Shown here: positions 28,573-40,908 of the stretch, one piece after another
Layout: every line of letters begins with the position of its first letter
Position numbering within the stretch: position 1 is the first letter of the stretch
Position numbers and translations under genes: made by a program
The notes under the pieces: generated by a model
What the model was told of the DNA's origin: nothing
The model's input: the letters and a program-made list of their open reading frames with translations, nothing else
Database searches by the model: none
NCBI RefSeq assembly: GCF_001658025.2
Contig: NZ_CP014007.2
Coordinates: 3,906,001 to 3,970,000 of the forward strand
Reading direction: 5' to 3'
Source of the DNA: Kosakonia oryzae
Lineage (GTDB): Bacteria; Pseudomonadota; Gammaproteobacteria; Enterobacterales; Enterobacteriaceae
DNA: 64,000 nucleotides

Positions 28573-28587
28573 CTCACGGAGCACACT

Positions 28588-29235
28588 ATGAATGAGGTTC
28601 TTCTCCACGGCGTGGTGGAGTCACCCGATAAGGGACGCATTCGTCAGGATAACGAAGCCATTATCCTGCCAGCGGCGGAGCGCGTATTTGCCCGCTACGG
28701 CTTTCGCGGCGCGACGATGCAACAGATTGCCGACGCCGCAGCTCTGCCGAAAGCCAATCTGCACTACTACTTCGGCAACAAACACAATCTCTACCTGCGG
28801 GTGCTGGAAAACATTCTCCACGACTGGTTGTCGCCGCTGGAGGGGATCTGCGCCAGCGCCGAGCCGAAAAGCGCACTGGCGGAGTATGTCGGGCGCAAAA
28901 TCCACTTCAGCTTCAGCCGCCCGGAAGCCTCCAAACTCTTTGCCAACGAGATCCTGCAAGGTGCGCAGGTTGTGCATCCGTTACTGAAAAGCGAACTGCG
29001 CCAACTGGTAGAAGAGAAAGCGCACATCCTCGATGGCTGGATTGCCGCCGGTAAAATGCGCGCGCTGGATACCACCCACTTCTTCTTTACCGTCTGGTCG
29101 ATGACGCAAACCTATGCCGATTTCGATATCCAGGTGGAAGCCGTCTGCGGCGAAGATGCCCACAGCGACACGATGCAGGCGCGTGCCACGCAGCATGTGC
29201 TGAGCGCCGTCTGGCGCATCTGCGGGCTGGAATAA
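28588..29235 (+). CDS. TetR-family regulator, RutR-like
   Basis: This 215-residue TetR-type repressor has the N-terminal helix-turn-helix ATMQQIADAAALPKANLHYYFGNKHNLY (about residues 42-70) and a C-terminal domain of the RutR/YcdC type, with FANEILQGAQVVHPLL and the FFFTVWSMTQTYADFD segment. E. coli RutR binds uracil and thymine and recognises TTGACCA-N2-TGGTCAA. Two close matches to that site lie in this cluster, before the transporter operon and before preT. It is not necessarily the ortholog of rutR, since no rutA-G genes are here, but it is the likely local pyrimidine sensor. Confidence 0.82.
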   Translation: MNEVLLHGVVESPDKGRIRQDNEAIILPAAERVFARYGFRGATMQQIADAAALPKANLHYYFGNKHNLYLRVLENILHDWLSPLEGICASAEPKSALAEYVGRKIHFSFSRPEASKLFANEILQGAQVVHPLLKSELRQLVEEKAHILDGWIAAGKMRALDTTHFFFTVWSMTQTYADFDIQVEAVCGEDAHSDTMQARATQHVLSAVWRICGLE

Positions 29236-29270
29236 CCTTCTTGCTGCTAAATGCAGCAATAATCGGCAAA

Positions 29271-29313
29271 TTTGGTGCGAAATGCACCAAAATGCGACGA
29301 TCATTTTAGTGCA
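29271..29313. promoter_or_regulatory. GGTGC/GCACC repeat and NtrC-like half-sites upstream of preT
   Basis: TTGGTGC-GAAAT-GCACCAA (29272-29290) is a perfect inverted repeat. TGCACCA (29283-29289) and TAGTGCA (29307-29313) resemble NtrC half-sites. The block lies about 60-100 bp upstream of a sigma54-like core, where NtrC would bind, but the half-site order is not canonical. Confidence 0.4.
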
Positions 29314-29374
29314 ATCGATCCTGAAGATCCCTGAACCGCTGATTTCTCCTGCCCTGCCGCCATGCGCGTCAAAA

Positions 29375-29390
29375 TGGCACATAAATCGCA
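29375..29390 (+). promoter_or_regulatory. Sigma54 (RpoN)-type promoter of the preT operon
   Basis: TGGCAC-ATAAA-TCGCA has -24 GG and -12 GC at the correct spacing. It mirrors the core at 24637-24652, including the GG that follows the core. Confidence 0.6.
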
Positions 29391-29407
29391 TGGCTATTCC
29401 GGAAAAC

Positions 29408-29423
29408 TTAACCATCTGGTCAG
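29408..29423. promoter_or_regulatory. RutR-like operator upstream of preT
   Basis: TTAACCATCTGGTCAG matches TTGACCA-N2-TGGTCAA at all but two of the 14 fixed positions. It begins 33 bp after the start of the sigma54-like core and ends just before the ribosome site. Confidence 0.65.
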
Positions 29424-29441
29424 GATTATTCAGGAGGCATG

Positions 29442-30825
29442 ATGAACACACTCGATACGCCGGGGATCTGCCCCGGTCGGCTGACGCCCGCGGAGTATGC
29501 CCGTGCGTTCAGCGATTGCGATCCCGCGCTCTCTTCCACTCAGGCGGTGCTGGAAGCGGAACGCTGCTACTACTGCTTTGATGCCCCCTGCACCCGCGCC
29601 TGCCCGGCGGAGATCGATGTACCGAGCTTTATTCAGCGCATCGCGCAAAGTAACGATCGCGGCGCGGCGGAAGTGATCCTGCGGGCCAATATTCTTGGCG
29701 GCACCTGCTCACGCGTCTGCCCGACTGAAACCCTCTGCGAGCAGGCCTGCGTGCGTAATGCACAGGATGGCCGTCCGCTGGATATCGCCCGTTTGCAGCG
29801 CTACGCCACCGATCGCTTTTTCGCCGCTCCCGGCAAACCGCTGTTTACCCGCGCTGCCAGCAGCGGTAAACGCGTGGCGATTGTCGGCGCCGGGCCTGCC
29901 GGGTTGACCGTAGCGCATGCGCTGGCGCTCGCCGGGCATGCGATTGATCTGTTTGATGCCCGCGCGAAAGCGGGTGGCCTGAACGAATACGGCCTGGCCC
30001 GTTACAAAGTGACCGGAGATTTTCCGGCGCAGGAGGTGGCGTGGCTGCTGTCGGTAGGCGGTATCACCCTGCATTGCGGCAAAACGCTGGGCCAGCACTT
30101 CACGCTGGCGCAACTGCGTGCAGAGTATGACGCGGTATTCCTTGGCACCGGTTTAGCGGGCGTGAATGCGCTCGACAGTGATACACCAGAGCCGCACGGC
30201 GTGCGCGAAGCCGTCGAGTTTATTGCCGAACTGCGCCAGTGCGCCGATCTCAGCCAGATGCCAGTGGGCCGCAATGTCGTAGTGATTGGTGGCGGAATGA
30301 CCGCAGTGGATGCCGCCGTGCAGGCGAAAAAACTGGGCGCGCGCGAAGTCACCCTGGTTTATCGCCGTGGCGAAAGCCAGATGAAAGCCTCCCTGAAAGA
30401 GCAGCAGTGGGCAAAAGCGTGCGGTGTCACATTGCGCTTTCTCGCCGCGCCGCTGCGCTTTGAGCAGCAGGATAACCGCTTAACCGGCGTCACCTTTTCC
30501 CTGATGCAACAGACCGACGCAGGGCTGACGCCTGGCGGTGAAACCTTCACGCTGGCGGCGGATATGGTGCTGAAAGCGATTGGGCAAACCTACGATCCAC
30601 GCCCGGCGCAGGGCGTGGCGTTAAGCGGCGGGCGCATCGCCGTTGACGAGGAAGGACGCACCTCACTGCCCGGCGTCTGGGCCGGTGGCGACTGCTGCGC
30701 AGGCGGGCTGGATCTCACCGTCGATGCGGTTAAACAGGGCAAAGCTGCCGCCCGCGCCATCCTGCTGGCACTCGCCATTTCGCAGGCCGATGCCGCCAAT
30801 GCCACCTTTTACCAGGAGTCTTCTC

Positions 30826-30833
<8 letters not shown>
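29442..30833 (+). CDS. preT: NAD(P)-dependent dihydropyrimidine dehydrogenase subunit PreT
   Basis: This 463-residue flavoprotein supplies electrons to PreA for reduction of uracil or thymine to the dihydro forms. The N-terminal region has clustered cysteines for Fe-S centres (CYYCFDAPCTRACPAEID, then CSRVCPTETLCEQAC). It is followed by an FAD-binding GAGPAGLTVAHAL near residue 150 and a second nucleotide site GGGMTAVDAAVQAKKLGA. The glutamate-synthase-small-subunit-like architecture matches PreT, although it is about 50 residues longer than the E. coli protein. The second of two tandem ATGs (29442) is better placed after AGGAGG. It overlaps preA by 8 bp. Confidence 0.88.
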
Positions 30834-33604
<2,771 letters not shown>

Positions 33605-33619
33605 CCTGGGAGAAAAAAG

Positions 33620-34906
33620 ATGAGTGAAACGATCTCCGCGCCGGACACCGTGGTTGCGACGGGTGACCTGCGCATTAATGGCCAGCGCCTGTGGCAGTCG
33701 CTGATGGATCTGGCGCAAATTGGCGCAACGCCGAAAGGCGGTTGCTGTCGCCTGACGCTCACCGACCTTGATCGCCAGGGGCGCGATTTGGTGGTCGGCT
33801 GGGGCAAAGCGGCCGGGCTGTCGGTGGAAATAGACCAAATCGGCAATGTCTTTATGCGTCGCGCCGGGCGGAATAACAGCCTGCCGCCCATCGTCGCCGG
33901 AAGCCATATCGATACCCAGCCGACCGGCGGCAAATTCGACGGTAACTTTGGCGTGTTATCCGCGCTGGAAGTGATCCGCACGCTCAACGACAACGGCATT
34001 GAAACACAAGCCCCCATCGAGATGGTGTTCTGGACGAACGAAGAGGGTTCGCGCTTTGTTCCGGTGATGATGGGTTCTGGCGTCTTTGCCGGGATTTTTC
34101 CGCTGGAGCTGGCCTATGCGGCGACCGATACCGCAGGCAAAACGGTACGCGATGAGCTGTTCAACATTGGCTATGCGGGCGAGCATACGCCAGGCCAGCA
34201 TCCAATTGGCGCCTATTTTGAAGCGCATATCGAACAGGGGCCGATTCTGGAAGAGCAGGATGTCGCCATCGGCGTGGTGCAGGCGGTACTGGGGATCCGC
34301 TGGTACGACTGCACGGTTACGGGGATGGAGTCGCACGCTGGCCCAACGCCAATGGCGATGCGCAAAGATGCGCTGCAAGTGGCAACCGGCCTGATGCAGG
34401 AGGTGATCGCCATCGCCAACCAGTTTGCCCCGCATGGACGCGGAACGGTGGGCATGGTGCAGGTGCATCCTAACAGCCGTAACGTGGTGCCGGGCAGCGT
34501 CACCTTCTCCATCGATTTTCGCAATATGACCGATGCCGAGGTCGATAAGATGGACGCGGCGCTGAAAGCCGTTATCCAGCAAACAGCGCAGAAAAGCGGG
34601 CTGGATATCGCTCTGCGCCAGGTGTCGCAGTACCCGGCTGCGCCCTTCCATGCCGATTGCAAGGAGGCTGTACGCCGGGCGGCGCAGCAATTAGGTTATT
34701 CTCATATGGATATTGTTTCCGGCGCCGGACATGACGCCGTATATATGAGCATGCTGGCACCGACTGGAATGATCTTTATTCCCTGCAAGGACGGCATCAG
34801 CCATAACGAAATTGAGTATTCGTCGCCAGAACAGGTGAGCGCCGGTGCCAATGTGTTATTGCATGCGATGCTGGAAAAAGCCGGTGTCGTGGCGCGCAAT
34901 ACCTGA
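33620..34906 (+). CDS. N-carbamoyl-beta-alanine amidohydrolase (Zn-dependent M20 family)
   Basis: This 428-residue M20/M28-type amidase should hydrolyse N-carbamoyl-beta-alanine to beta-alanine, CO2 and ammonia. Metal ligands appear in AGSHIDTQPTGGKFDGNFG (His96, Asp98 and Asp107), TNEEGSRF (Glu141/142), FEAHIEQGP and the C-terminal GISHNEIEYSS. A dimerisation lid lies between about residues 215 and 330. The same family includes allantoate amidohydrolase and L-carbamoylases. The dihydropyrimidinase directly upstream makes the beta-ureidopropionase role most likely. It ends the operon. Confidence 0.85.
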   Translation: MSETISAPDTVVATGDLRINGQRLWQSLMDLAQIGATPKGGCCRLTLTDLDRQGRDLVVGWGKAAGLSVEIDQIGNVFMRRAGRNNSLPPIVAGSHIDTQPTGGKFDGNFGVLSALEVIRTLNDNGIETQAPIEMVFWTNEEGSRFVPVMMGSGVFAGIFPLELAYAATDTAGKTVRDELFNIGYAGEHTPGQHPIGAYFEAHIEQGPILEEQDVAIGVVQAVLGIRWYDCTVTGMESHAGPTPMAMRKDALQVATGLMQEVIAIANQFAPHGRGTVGMVQVHPNSRNVVPGSVTFSIDFRNMTDAEVDKMDAALKAVIQQTAQKSGLDIALRQVSQYPAAPFHADCKEAVRRAAQQLGYSHMDIVSGAGHDAVYMSMLAPTGMIFIPCKDGISHNEIEYSSPEQVSAGANVLLHAMLEKAGVVARNT

Positions 34907-34919
34907 TATCAGCAAGGGA

Positions 34920-34956
34920 AATAGCCCGATTGTCTGCCATCGGGTTATTTTCTTGC
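34920..34956 (+). terminator. Terminator of the preT-preA-hydA operon
   Basis: AATAGCCCGAT (34920-34930) pairs with ATCGGGTTATT (34939-34949) with one G-U pair and an 8-base loop, followed by TTCTTG. It is a good intrinsic terminator. Confidence 0.8.
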
Positions 34957-35188
34957 CTCAGTTGCCGATAAATATCGCAATACTGTATGATTCTGCCATT
35001 CTGAATTTGACTTAAATTCCTCAGAAGTTTACAAAAGATACTGCCTTCCCCAGCTCCGACTTGCGTCTTTTCCGTTTTCGTCCAGGCTTCCATTTTACCC
35101 TGCGGAAAAATGGCGGGGGTTGACCAGGTCAAACTCGCGCATTACCGACTTTTAAAAGATTTGCAGGCATCTGTAAGTGGAGTTTCGC

Positions 35189-36424
35189 ATGTTCTCTTTT
35201 GTCGCCCGCCAGGCGATTTTTGATGCAAATATGAACACAGTCGGTTACGAGTTGTTGTTCAGAGACAGTATGACGAACCGGTTTCCCGACGTCACGCCGG
35301 AGTACGCAACTGCTCAAATTATTGTGGAACAATTTCTCGGCGCGCCGCTGGGCCGTCTGAAAGAGTACAGCGCTATTTTCGTCAATTTCCCCTATGAATT
35401 GCTGGTACAGGGCATGGCGGAAACGTTGCCGAAAGATAGAGTAATTGTGGAAATTCTCGAAACGGCCAAACCGACGCCGCTGCTGCTGCACACGGTAAAA
35501 CAGCTCTCTGCACACGGCTTTCGCATTGCACTGGACGACTTCGAACTTGGCGATGGCTGGAATGACTTTCTCCCCTATATCAACATCATTAAATTCGATG
35601 TGCGGATAAACACGCCAGAAGAGATAAGCGGCTATATCAAAGATAAAGGCGCCTTACTGAAAGATACGGTGTTTCTGGCGGAAAAAGTCGAAACGCAGGA
35701 AGAGTATGAGTGCTTTAAAAATATAGGCTGCACGCTGTTTCAGGGCCATTTTTTCAGCAAGCCGGTGATCCACTCCGCCAACAAGCTGATTCAGAATCAG
35801 GCTATCACCCTGAAACTGATGAAAGAGGTGAATACCGATTCGCCGAATTTCAATAAGATCGAGGCGTTGTTGAAGCAGGATCTGGCGCTGTCGTTCAAAA
35901 TCATGCGTTATGCGCAAAATATTGTCTTTAACGCCCGCGGTATTAAACATATCCGCAGCCAGTCGTTAAAAGATATTATTTTTTATCTTGGCACCAATGA
36001 GTTGCGCCGCTTCGTGCTGGTCTCCTGCCTGACATCGGTCAATAAAGACGAGACCGATGATATTTATCGCCAGAGCCTGATACGCGCCAAGTTTTGCGAG
36101 CTGGCGTCGGCGCACTCGATCAGCCGCCACTCCGCAGACGATGCCTTTATCGTCGGCCTTTTTTCACAGCTCGACAGCATTTTCGAAATGCCGATGGCGG
36201 ATCTGATAACCCAGATCGATATCTCCGCCAACGTCATGCTGGCGCTGCGGGAAAAGAAAGGCACGTTGTACCCTTACCTGCGCCTGATCGAACTCTACGA
36301 ACAGCACCAGTGGGAAGAGGTCAGCGCCCTTGGTCACCGTCTGGGTTTCAACCGCAGCATGATTGCGGAGCTGATTAAGGCGGCAACCAAATGGACCAAC
36401 GATATTCCTTCTGACAGCCTCTGA
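35189..36424 (+). CDS. EAL-HDOD domain signalling protein (YuxH type), catalytically doubtful EAL
   Basis: This 411-residue cytoplasmic protein has an N-terminal EAL-like domain (about residues 1-200) and a C-terminal HDOD domain (about 205-400). The EAL signature is replaced by GYELLFRD, and ILETAKP and LDDFELGDGW stand at later motif positions, so several c-di-GMP phosphodiesterase ligands are altered. It may bind rather than cleave the nucleotide. The HDOD part has LLKQDLALSFKIMRYAQN and the QSLKDIIFYLGTNELRRFVLV block. The ATG at 35189 follows GGAG. It stands alone, flanked by terminators, so no partner can be named. Confidence 0.82.
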   Translation: MFSFVARQAIFDANMNTVGYELLFRDSMTNRFPDVTPEYATAQIIVEQFLGAPLGRLKEYSAIFVNFPYELLVQGMAETLPKDRVIVEILETAKPTPLLLHTVKQLSAHGFRIALDDFELGDGWNDFLPYINIIKFDVRINTPEEISGYIKDKGALLKDTVFLAEKVETQEEYECFKNIGCTLFQGHFFSKPVIHSANKLIQNQAITLKLMKEVNTDSPNFNKIEALLKQDLALSFKIMRYAQNIVFNARGIKHIRSQSLKDIIFYLGTNELRRFVLVSCLTSVNKDETDDIYRQSLIRAKFCELASAHSISRHSADDAFIVGLFSQLDSIFEMPMADLITQIDISANVMLALREKKGTLYPYLRLIELYEQHQWEEVSALGHRLGFNRSMIAELIKAATKWTNDIPSDSL

Positions 36425-36456
36425 GGCCAGGGCAGCCCAGAGGCGAAAGTTTTTTT
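36417..36456 (+). terminator. Terminator of the EAL-HDOD gene
   Basis: GCCTCTG (36417-36423, covering the stop codon) pairs with CAGAGGC (36438-36444). GAAAGTTTTTTTA follows. Confidence 0.7.
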
Positions 36457-36562
36457 ACGCCACAATTTAAGTTTTTCCTTCCGGTGGTCGCCTTTCCAGA
36501 GAAGACGGAAAAGAAGCACTCTGCGCTTTTCATCCTCTTCCCTGTATATCTGGATTGAAACG

Positions 36563-36970
36563 ATGGAAAAACTCACTGTTTATGGCTATCGCCTGGGTAA
36601 AAATAGCGAAATAGAATTTTTACCGTTTAAAAAAAGCCTTATCCGCTATGGATCTGCGGGAGGCAATGTCAATTTACGGCTAACAATGGCTAACTTGCTG
36701 ACCTACCTGTTAAGTCATGCGGTTGGCACCGTAGTGGCGGATAAAGCATTGCAGATCCATGTGTGGGAAAACCACGGCCTGCGCTGCTCCAGCCAGCGTT
36801 TGTGGCAGGTAATGAATAACCTGAAGCGCAAGCTGGAGCAATTTGATTTACCAGAAGATTTTATACTGCGGGTGGCGGGAAAAGGTTACATGATCCCTGA
36901 TGAGATGGTGCTCAAACTTTATTGTCGGGAAGGTTTTTTCAAAGCGGATGGCGACGCACCGCTTCAATAA
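36563..36970 (+). CDS. Solo winged-helix (OmpR/CadC-type DNA-binding domain) protein
   Basis: This 135-residue cytoplasmic protein consists almost only of an OmpR/CadC-type winged helix: ANLLTYLLSHAVGTVVADKALQIHVWENHGLRCSSQRLWQVMNNLKRKL, then LPEDFILRVAGKGYMI as the wing. There is no receiver and no membrane segment of the CadC kind, so how it is controlled is unclear. A paralogue of similar size lies at 48231-48623. The 3' end overlaps the convergent LysR gene by 32 bp. It resembles small CadC-domain regulators of enterobacterial accessory loci, but I cannot name an ortholog. Confidence 0.75.
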   Translation: MEKLTVYGYRLGKNSEIEFLPFKKSLIRYGSAGGNVNLRLTMANLLTYLLSHAVGTVVADKALQIHVWENHGLRCSSQRLWQVMNNLKRKLEQFDLPEDFILRVAGKGYMIPDEMVLKLYCREGFFKADGDAPLQ

Positions 36971-37835
36971 ATAAATGGAAGGCATTACTGTGCTGTTGCC
37001 GGTTCGGGTAATAGAGAAAATAACCGGGAATAACCGGGCACCACGCCTCTAACACCTGTACCAATTCGCCGGATGCCAGCGCATCGTTAACCAGATCCTC
37101 AGGCACATAAGCCAGACCTAGCCCGGCGCTTGCCGCTTCCACGCACTGCCTCACGGTATTGACAATAAATCGCCCTTTCACTTTAACTTTTACTTCCTGC
37201 CCGGCCCTGGCAAATTCCCAGCAATAGATACCTCCGCTCGTCGAGAGACGAAAATTAATACACTCATGCTGATATAAATCATCCGGGGTCACAGGTACGG
37301 AATGCTGTGAAAAATAGTCGGCAGAACCGACGACCTTCATACGAAAATCAGGGCTGATGCGTACCGCAACCATATCTTTTTCAATGAATTCTCCCAGCCT
37401 GACGCCAGCATCAAAACGTTCAGCGACAATATTATTAAAACCATTGTCGATAAACAGTTCGACATTAATTTTGGGCCAGGCCGCCAGAAATTCTTTTACC
37501 TTTGGCCATAAATAAGCGTCCGCAGCATGTTCGCTGGTGGCAATGCGAATATTTCCCACCGGCGCACTGTTATTACTCGCTAAGTCATTGAGCTTTTCAT
37601 CAATTTCCCCCAGACGCGGAATAAGGATATCCAGCAACTGTTCGCCAGCCTCCGTTGGCGCGACATTACGCGTGGTGCGGATTAGCAACTTCACCCCCAG
37701 ACGCTCTTCCAGCGTTTTCACCGAATGACTTAACGTCGATTGGGTAACGCCGAGCCTTGCCGCCGCTTTCGTAAAACTGCACTCACGAGCCACTTCAATA
37801 AAGGATAACAGGTTGACAATATTCTCTCGTAGCAT
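36939..37835 (-). CDS. LysR-family regulator, first of a tandem pair
   Basis: This 298-residue LysR-type regulator has the N-terminal helix-turn-helix FIEVARECSFTKAAARLGVTQSTLSHSVKTLEERLGVKLL (residues 12-51) and a C-terminal substrate-binding domain of the CrgA/DmlR subgroup ([42 protein letters not shown]). Length and domain layout equal those of the gene at 38155-39051, and the two are clearly paralogous. Most LysR genes of this subgroup are divergent from their target, but no enzyme gene lies beside this one. Target and effector are unknown. The 3' end overlaps the solo winged-helix gene. Confidence 0.88.
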   Translation of the reverse strand: MLRENIVNLLSFIEVARECSFTKAAARLGVTQSTLSHSVKTLEERLGVKLLIRTTRNVAPTEAGEQLLDILIPRLGEIDEKLNDLASNNSAPVGNIRIATSEHAADAYLWPKVKEFLAAWPKINVELFIDNGFNNIVAERFDAGVRLGEFIEKDMVAVRISPDFRMKVVGSADYFSQHSVPVTPDDLYQHECINFRLSTSGGIYCWEFARAGQEVKVKVKGRFIVNTVRQCVEAASAGLGLAYVPEDLVNDALASGELVQVLEAWCPVIPGYFLYYPNRQQHSNAFHLFIEAVRRHPL

Positions 37836-38154
37836 TGATTTTATGCGCTATTCCCAACGTTAATTTTTATGTCCAGAAATCCTTTTCAGGCAACTCCCGG
37901 CGTCAGCATACGCTGATATTTCGACAAGGGATTTAACACTTCAAGCTATTATTCTTACCAATTGAAATATGGCATGCACAGCTAACCGTGATGTCATTGC
38001 GCTGTCAGCTTATTGTTAGATTTCATTTTTTTACATCAGCTATTTCGCCGCCGCTTTTATCTATGAATATCGCTCATAAATATTCCGCGTAAACGCATTA
38101 ATAAACCGCTTATATTTTTTCTCGTCATCAACGGTGCTGCGTCATCGGGCTTAT
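37836..38154. other. Intergenic region between the two LysR genes, nothing recognised
   Basis: These 319 visibly A+T-rich bases precede the first LysR gene and follow the second. No open frame with a ribosome site, no strong hairpin and no recognisable operator was found. Presumably it holds the promoter of the 36939-37835 gene. Confidence 0.5.
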
Positions 38155-39069
<915 letters not shown>

Positions 39070-39323
39070 TTATGTCATTGCGGGTTATGCTACACTCTGC
39101 CTGCCATTAAATATATGTTCATAATTCACGAATCGTGCGGCAAAATGGCTCCAATTGCGAAGCAGGTCACTTGTTTTCATGTTATAGAGGCCTTCTGAAA
39201 ATACCTTTAATGAATTTACTTCATAACCCCAAGTAATAATCACATCTTAATCAGCGCTTACCCAGACGGTAATATCACGATCGTTATGGTAGTAATATTC
39301 CCCACAAAACTGACGAGGTTTTT

Positions 39324-39578
39324 ATGCAACGAATTACTTTTATCCTGGCCACTTTGTTTATTTTAAGCACAACACAACCGGCCTTTTCCGCTGTACAAAT
39401 TAACGACAGCACCGGCAAACAAAGAATTGGCGTGGTCTCCGTCAGCAATGCGCTGACGCTGGATGAACTGGTGAATCAGCTTGCCGAAAAAGCCGATCGG
39501 CAAGGTGCGAGCGCTTTTCGGGTATTAGCGACGACCGGCAATAATAAACTGCACGGTGATGCCGAAATTTATAAATAA
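39324..39578 (+). CDS. DUF1471 (YhcN/BhsA/YdgH) small exported protein
   Basis: This 84-residue periplasmic or outer-membrane-associated protein has a signal peptide (MQRITFILATLFILSTTQPAFS, cut before AVQ) and a single DUF1471 domain with the family pattern KQRIGVVSVSNALTLDELVNQLAEKADRQGASAFRVL and a terminal AEIYK. Members such as BhsA, McbA and YhcN respond to acid, peroxide, metal or biofilm conditions. The start has ACGAGG upstream. A second member lies at 42246-42500. Which E. coli paralogue it matches cannot be decided by eye. Confidence 0.85.
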   Translation: MQRITFILATLFILSTTQPAFSAVQINDSTGKQRIGVVSVSNALTLDELVNQLAEKADRQGASAFRVLATTGNNKLHGDAEIYK

Positions 39579-39684
39579 CGGCACGACAATCCCCCTCCTC
39601 GCTCATTCACCGAAGACGTCTGGCATTTTAATCAACCGGGATTGTGATTGACAAAAAATCAAGGTTACTAAAAAGGATGCTTCA

Positions 39685-40041
39685 GTGCTCAAACTCGAAC
39701 ATATCATCGATGAATTACTCATCTGGATTGACAGCAACATTCATAAGCCACTGAAAATAGAAGATGTGGCACAGCGTTCCGGCTATTCCAAGTGGCATCT
39801 GCAACGCGTTTTCTATCAGGTGAAAAATACCAACCTGGCGAATTATATTCGCGACAGAAAACTGGAAATGGCGGCGCGCGATTTAATCCAGAGTGACGAA
39901 AGCATACTCTCCATTTCGTGGAAATATGGCTTCGACTCGCAACAGTCGTTTACCCGTAGTTTTGCAAAAAAATACTGTTTACCGCCCTCCCGCTTTCGGC
40001 GTTTAAACGGTAAGACAGAAACCGCCCACGCGCCAATTTGA
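39685..40041 (+). CDS. Small AraC-family regulator, MarA/SoxS/Rob type
   Basis: This 118-residue protein consists only of the two-helix-turn-helix AraC DNA-binding domain: IEDVAQRSGYSKWHLQRVFYQVKN (first) and SISWKYGFDSQQSFTRSFAKKYCLPPSRFRR (second). SGYSKWHLQR and FDSQQSFTR are the MarA/SoxS/Rob/RamA family marks. The start is GTG at 39685, eight bases after AAAGGA; a nearby ATG at 39677 is out of frame. It directly precedes the remnant of an AcrB-type pump gene, so it may once have controlled that pump. No effector domain is present, so control would be by its own level. Confidence 0.85.
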   Translation: MLKLEHIIDELLIWIDSNIHKPLKIEDVAQRSGYSKWHLQRVFYQVKNTNLANYIRDRKLEMAARDLIQSDESILSISWKYGFDSQQSFTRSFAKKYCLPPSRFRRLNGKTETAHAPI

Positions 40042-40074
40042 TTCTGCCTGCCCTTTGTTTTTGAAAACGCCTGG

Positions 40075-40420
40075 ATATCGAACGTTTTCATCAGCCGCCC
40101 CATTTTTGCCCGGGCGCTGGCGATTATTGTGATGCTTGCAGGCCCCACGCTGTCGGTTCGTAGTCAGCGATGTGCGCCTGGTTTGATCCCAATAACCCCC
40201 CCGGCGCAAGGGGCACTATTCTGCTGAAAGTGAACCGAGACGGCGCACAAGTGCGGTTGCATGATGTTAAGCGTATCGAACGCGGTGACGAAAACCGGCC
40301 GTTGATAATGAAACGTCAACGCCGGGAATTTAACCGGTGAGCGGCGCGAAGGCGATGGATACGGTTTCCCCGGCACGCGAAATCACGGAGGACGATGAGC
40401 CATTTCAAGCCAAAGGCCGG
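40075..40420 (+). pseudogene. Remnant of an AcrB-type RND efflux pump gene, internally deleted and frameshifted
   Basis: Three consecutive frames carry AcrB-like pieces in the right order. Frame 1 (from ATA at 40075, in place of ATG) reads SNVFISRPIFARALAIIVMLAG, the AcrB N-terminus. Frame 3 (from about 40167) reads AMCAWFDPNN and then TILLKVNRDGAQVRLHDVKRIE, matching AcrB AMRIWMNPN and [21 protein letters not shown]. Frame 2 (from about 40325) reads GI, a stop, PVSGAKAMDTV and DDEPF, matching GIKLATGANALDTA and KMEPF. Most of the gene, including the rest of the transmembrane and pore domains, is gone. An intact terminator follows. Confidence 0.8.
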
Positions 40421-40440
40421 AATTTCCGGCCTTTTTTATT
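40413..40440 (+). terminator. Intrinsic terminator after the pump remnant
   Basis: AAGGCCGGA/TCCGGCCTT with a three-base loop ATT, followed by TTTTATTT. It probably ended the ancestral pump operon or an adjacent gene. Confidence 0.85.
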
Positions 40441-40908
40441 TGCTGCTATTTTAATTCCTTCAACTATATTAATTATATTTAACCATGCAGCAGCGGCGGA
40501 TATTTAAAAATCAAATATCCGCTATTAGCAGCCAGACGAAACAGCCACCTGATTAACCCTGCAAATTTAAAAGCACATATTGCCAATAAAACTCCCGGGG
40601 AATACCCCGGGGATATTAAAAAATAAGCAATAGACAACTAAAAAATGCAATGAGGTTAATAAAACGCTGTTAACTTACCCCACTCGTGGCGCAAAAATAT
40701 TATCGATATGTGCGATAAAAAATAGTTCAACCGGATCAAGGTAAATATTTATCAATCTGTGCTAAAAACAATTTACATATTTACAGAAACGGATCCCCGA
40801 TGATAAACAGTGGGGTACAACCTGAATTAACCATGAACCATTTTCATAAATGGCGGCGGATTCTTGTTGCTATTAAAAAACAGTGGCAATTTCTAAGGGT
40901 TTATTTAT
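40441..40908. other. Intergenic region upstream of the porin, hairpins only
   Basis: This A+T-rich region has two clean hairpins: GCGGATATTT/AAATATCCGC (40496-40505 and 40513-40522) and CCCGGGG/CCCCGGG (40594-40600 and 40605-40611). The remainder presumably holds the long, regulated leader usual for major porins. I saw no gene; an antisense porin regulator RNA could lie here but no boundary can be given. Confidence 0.45.
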
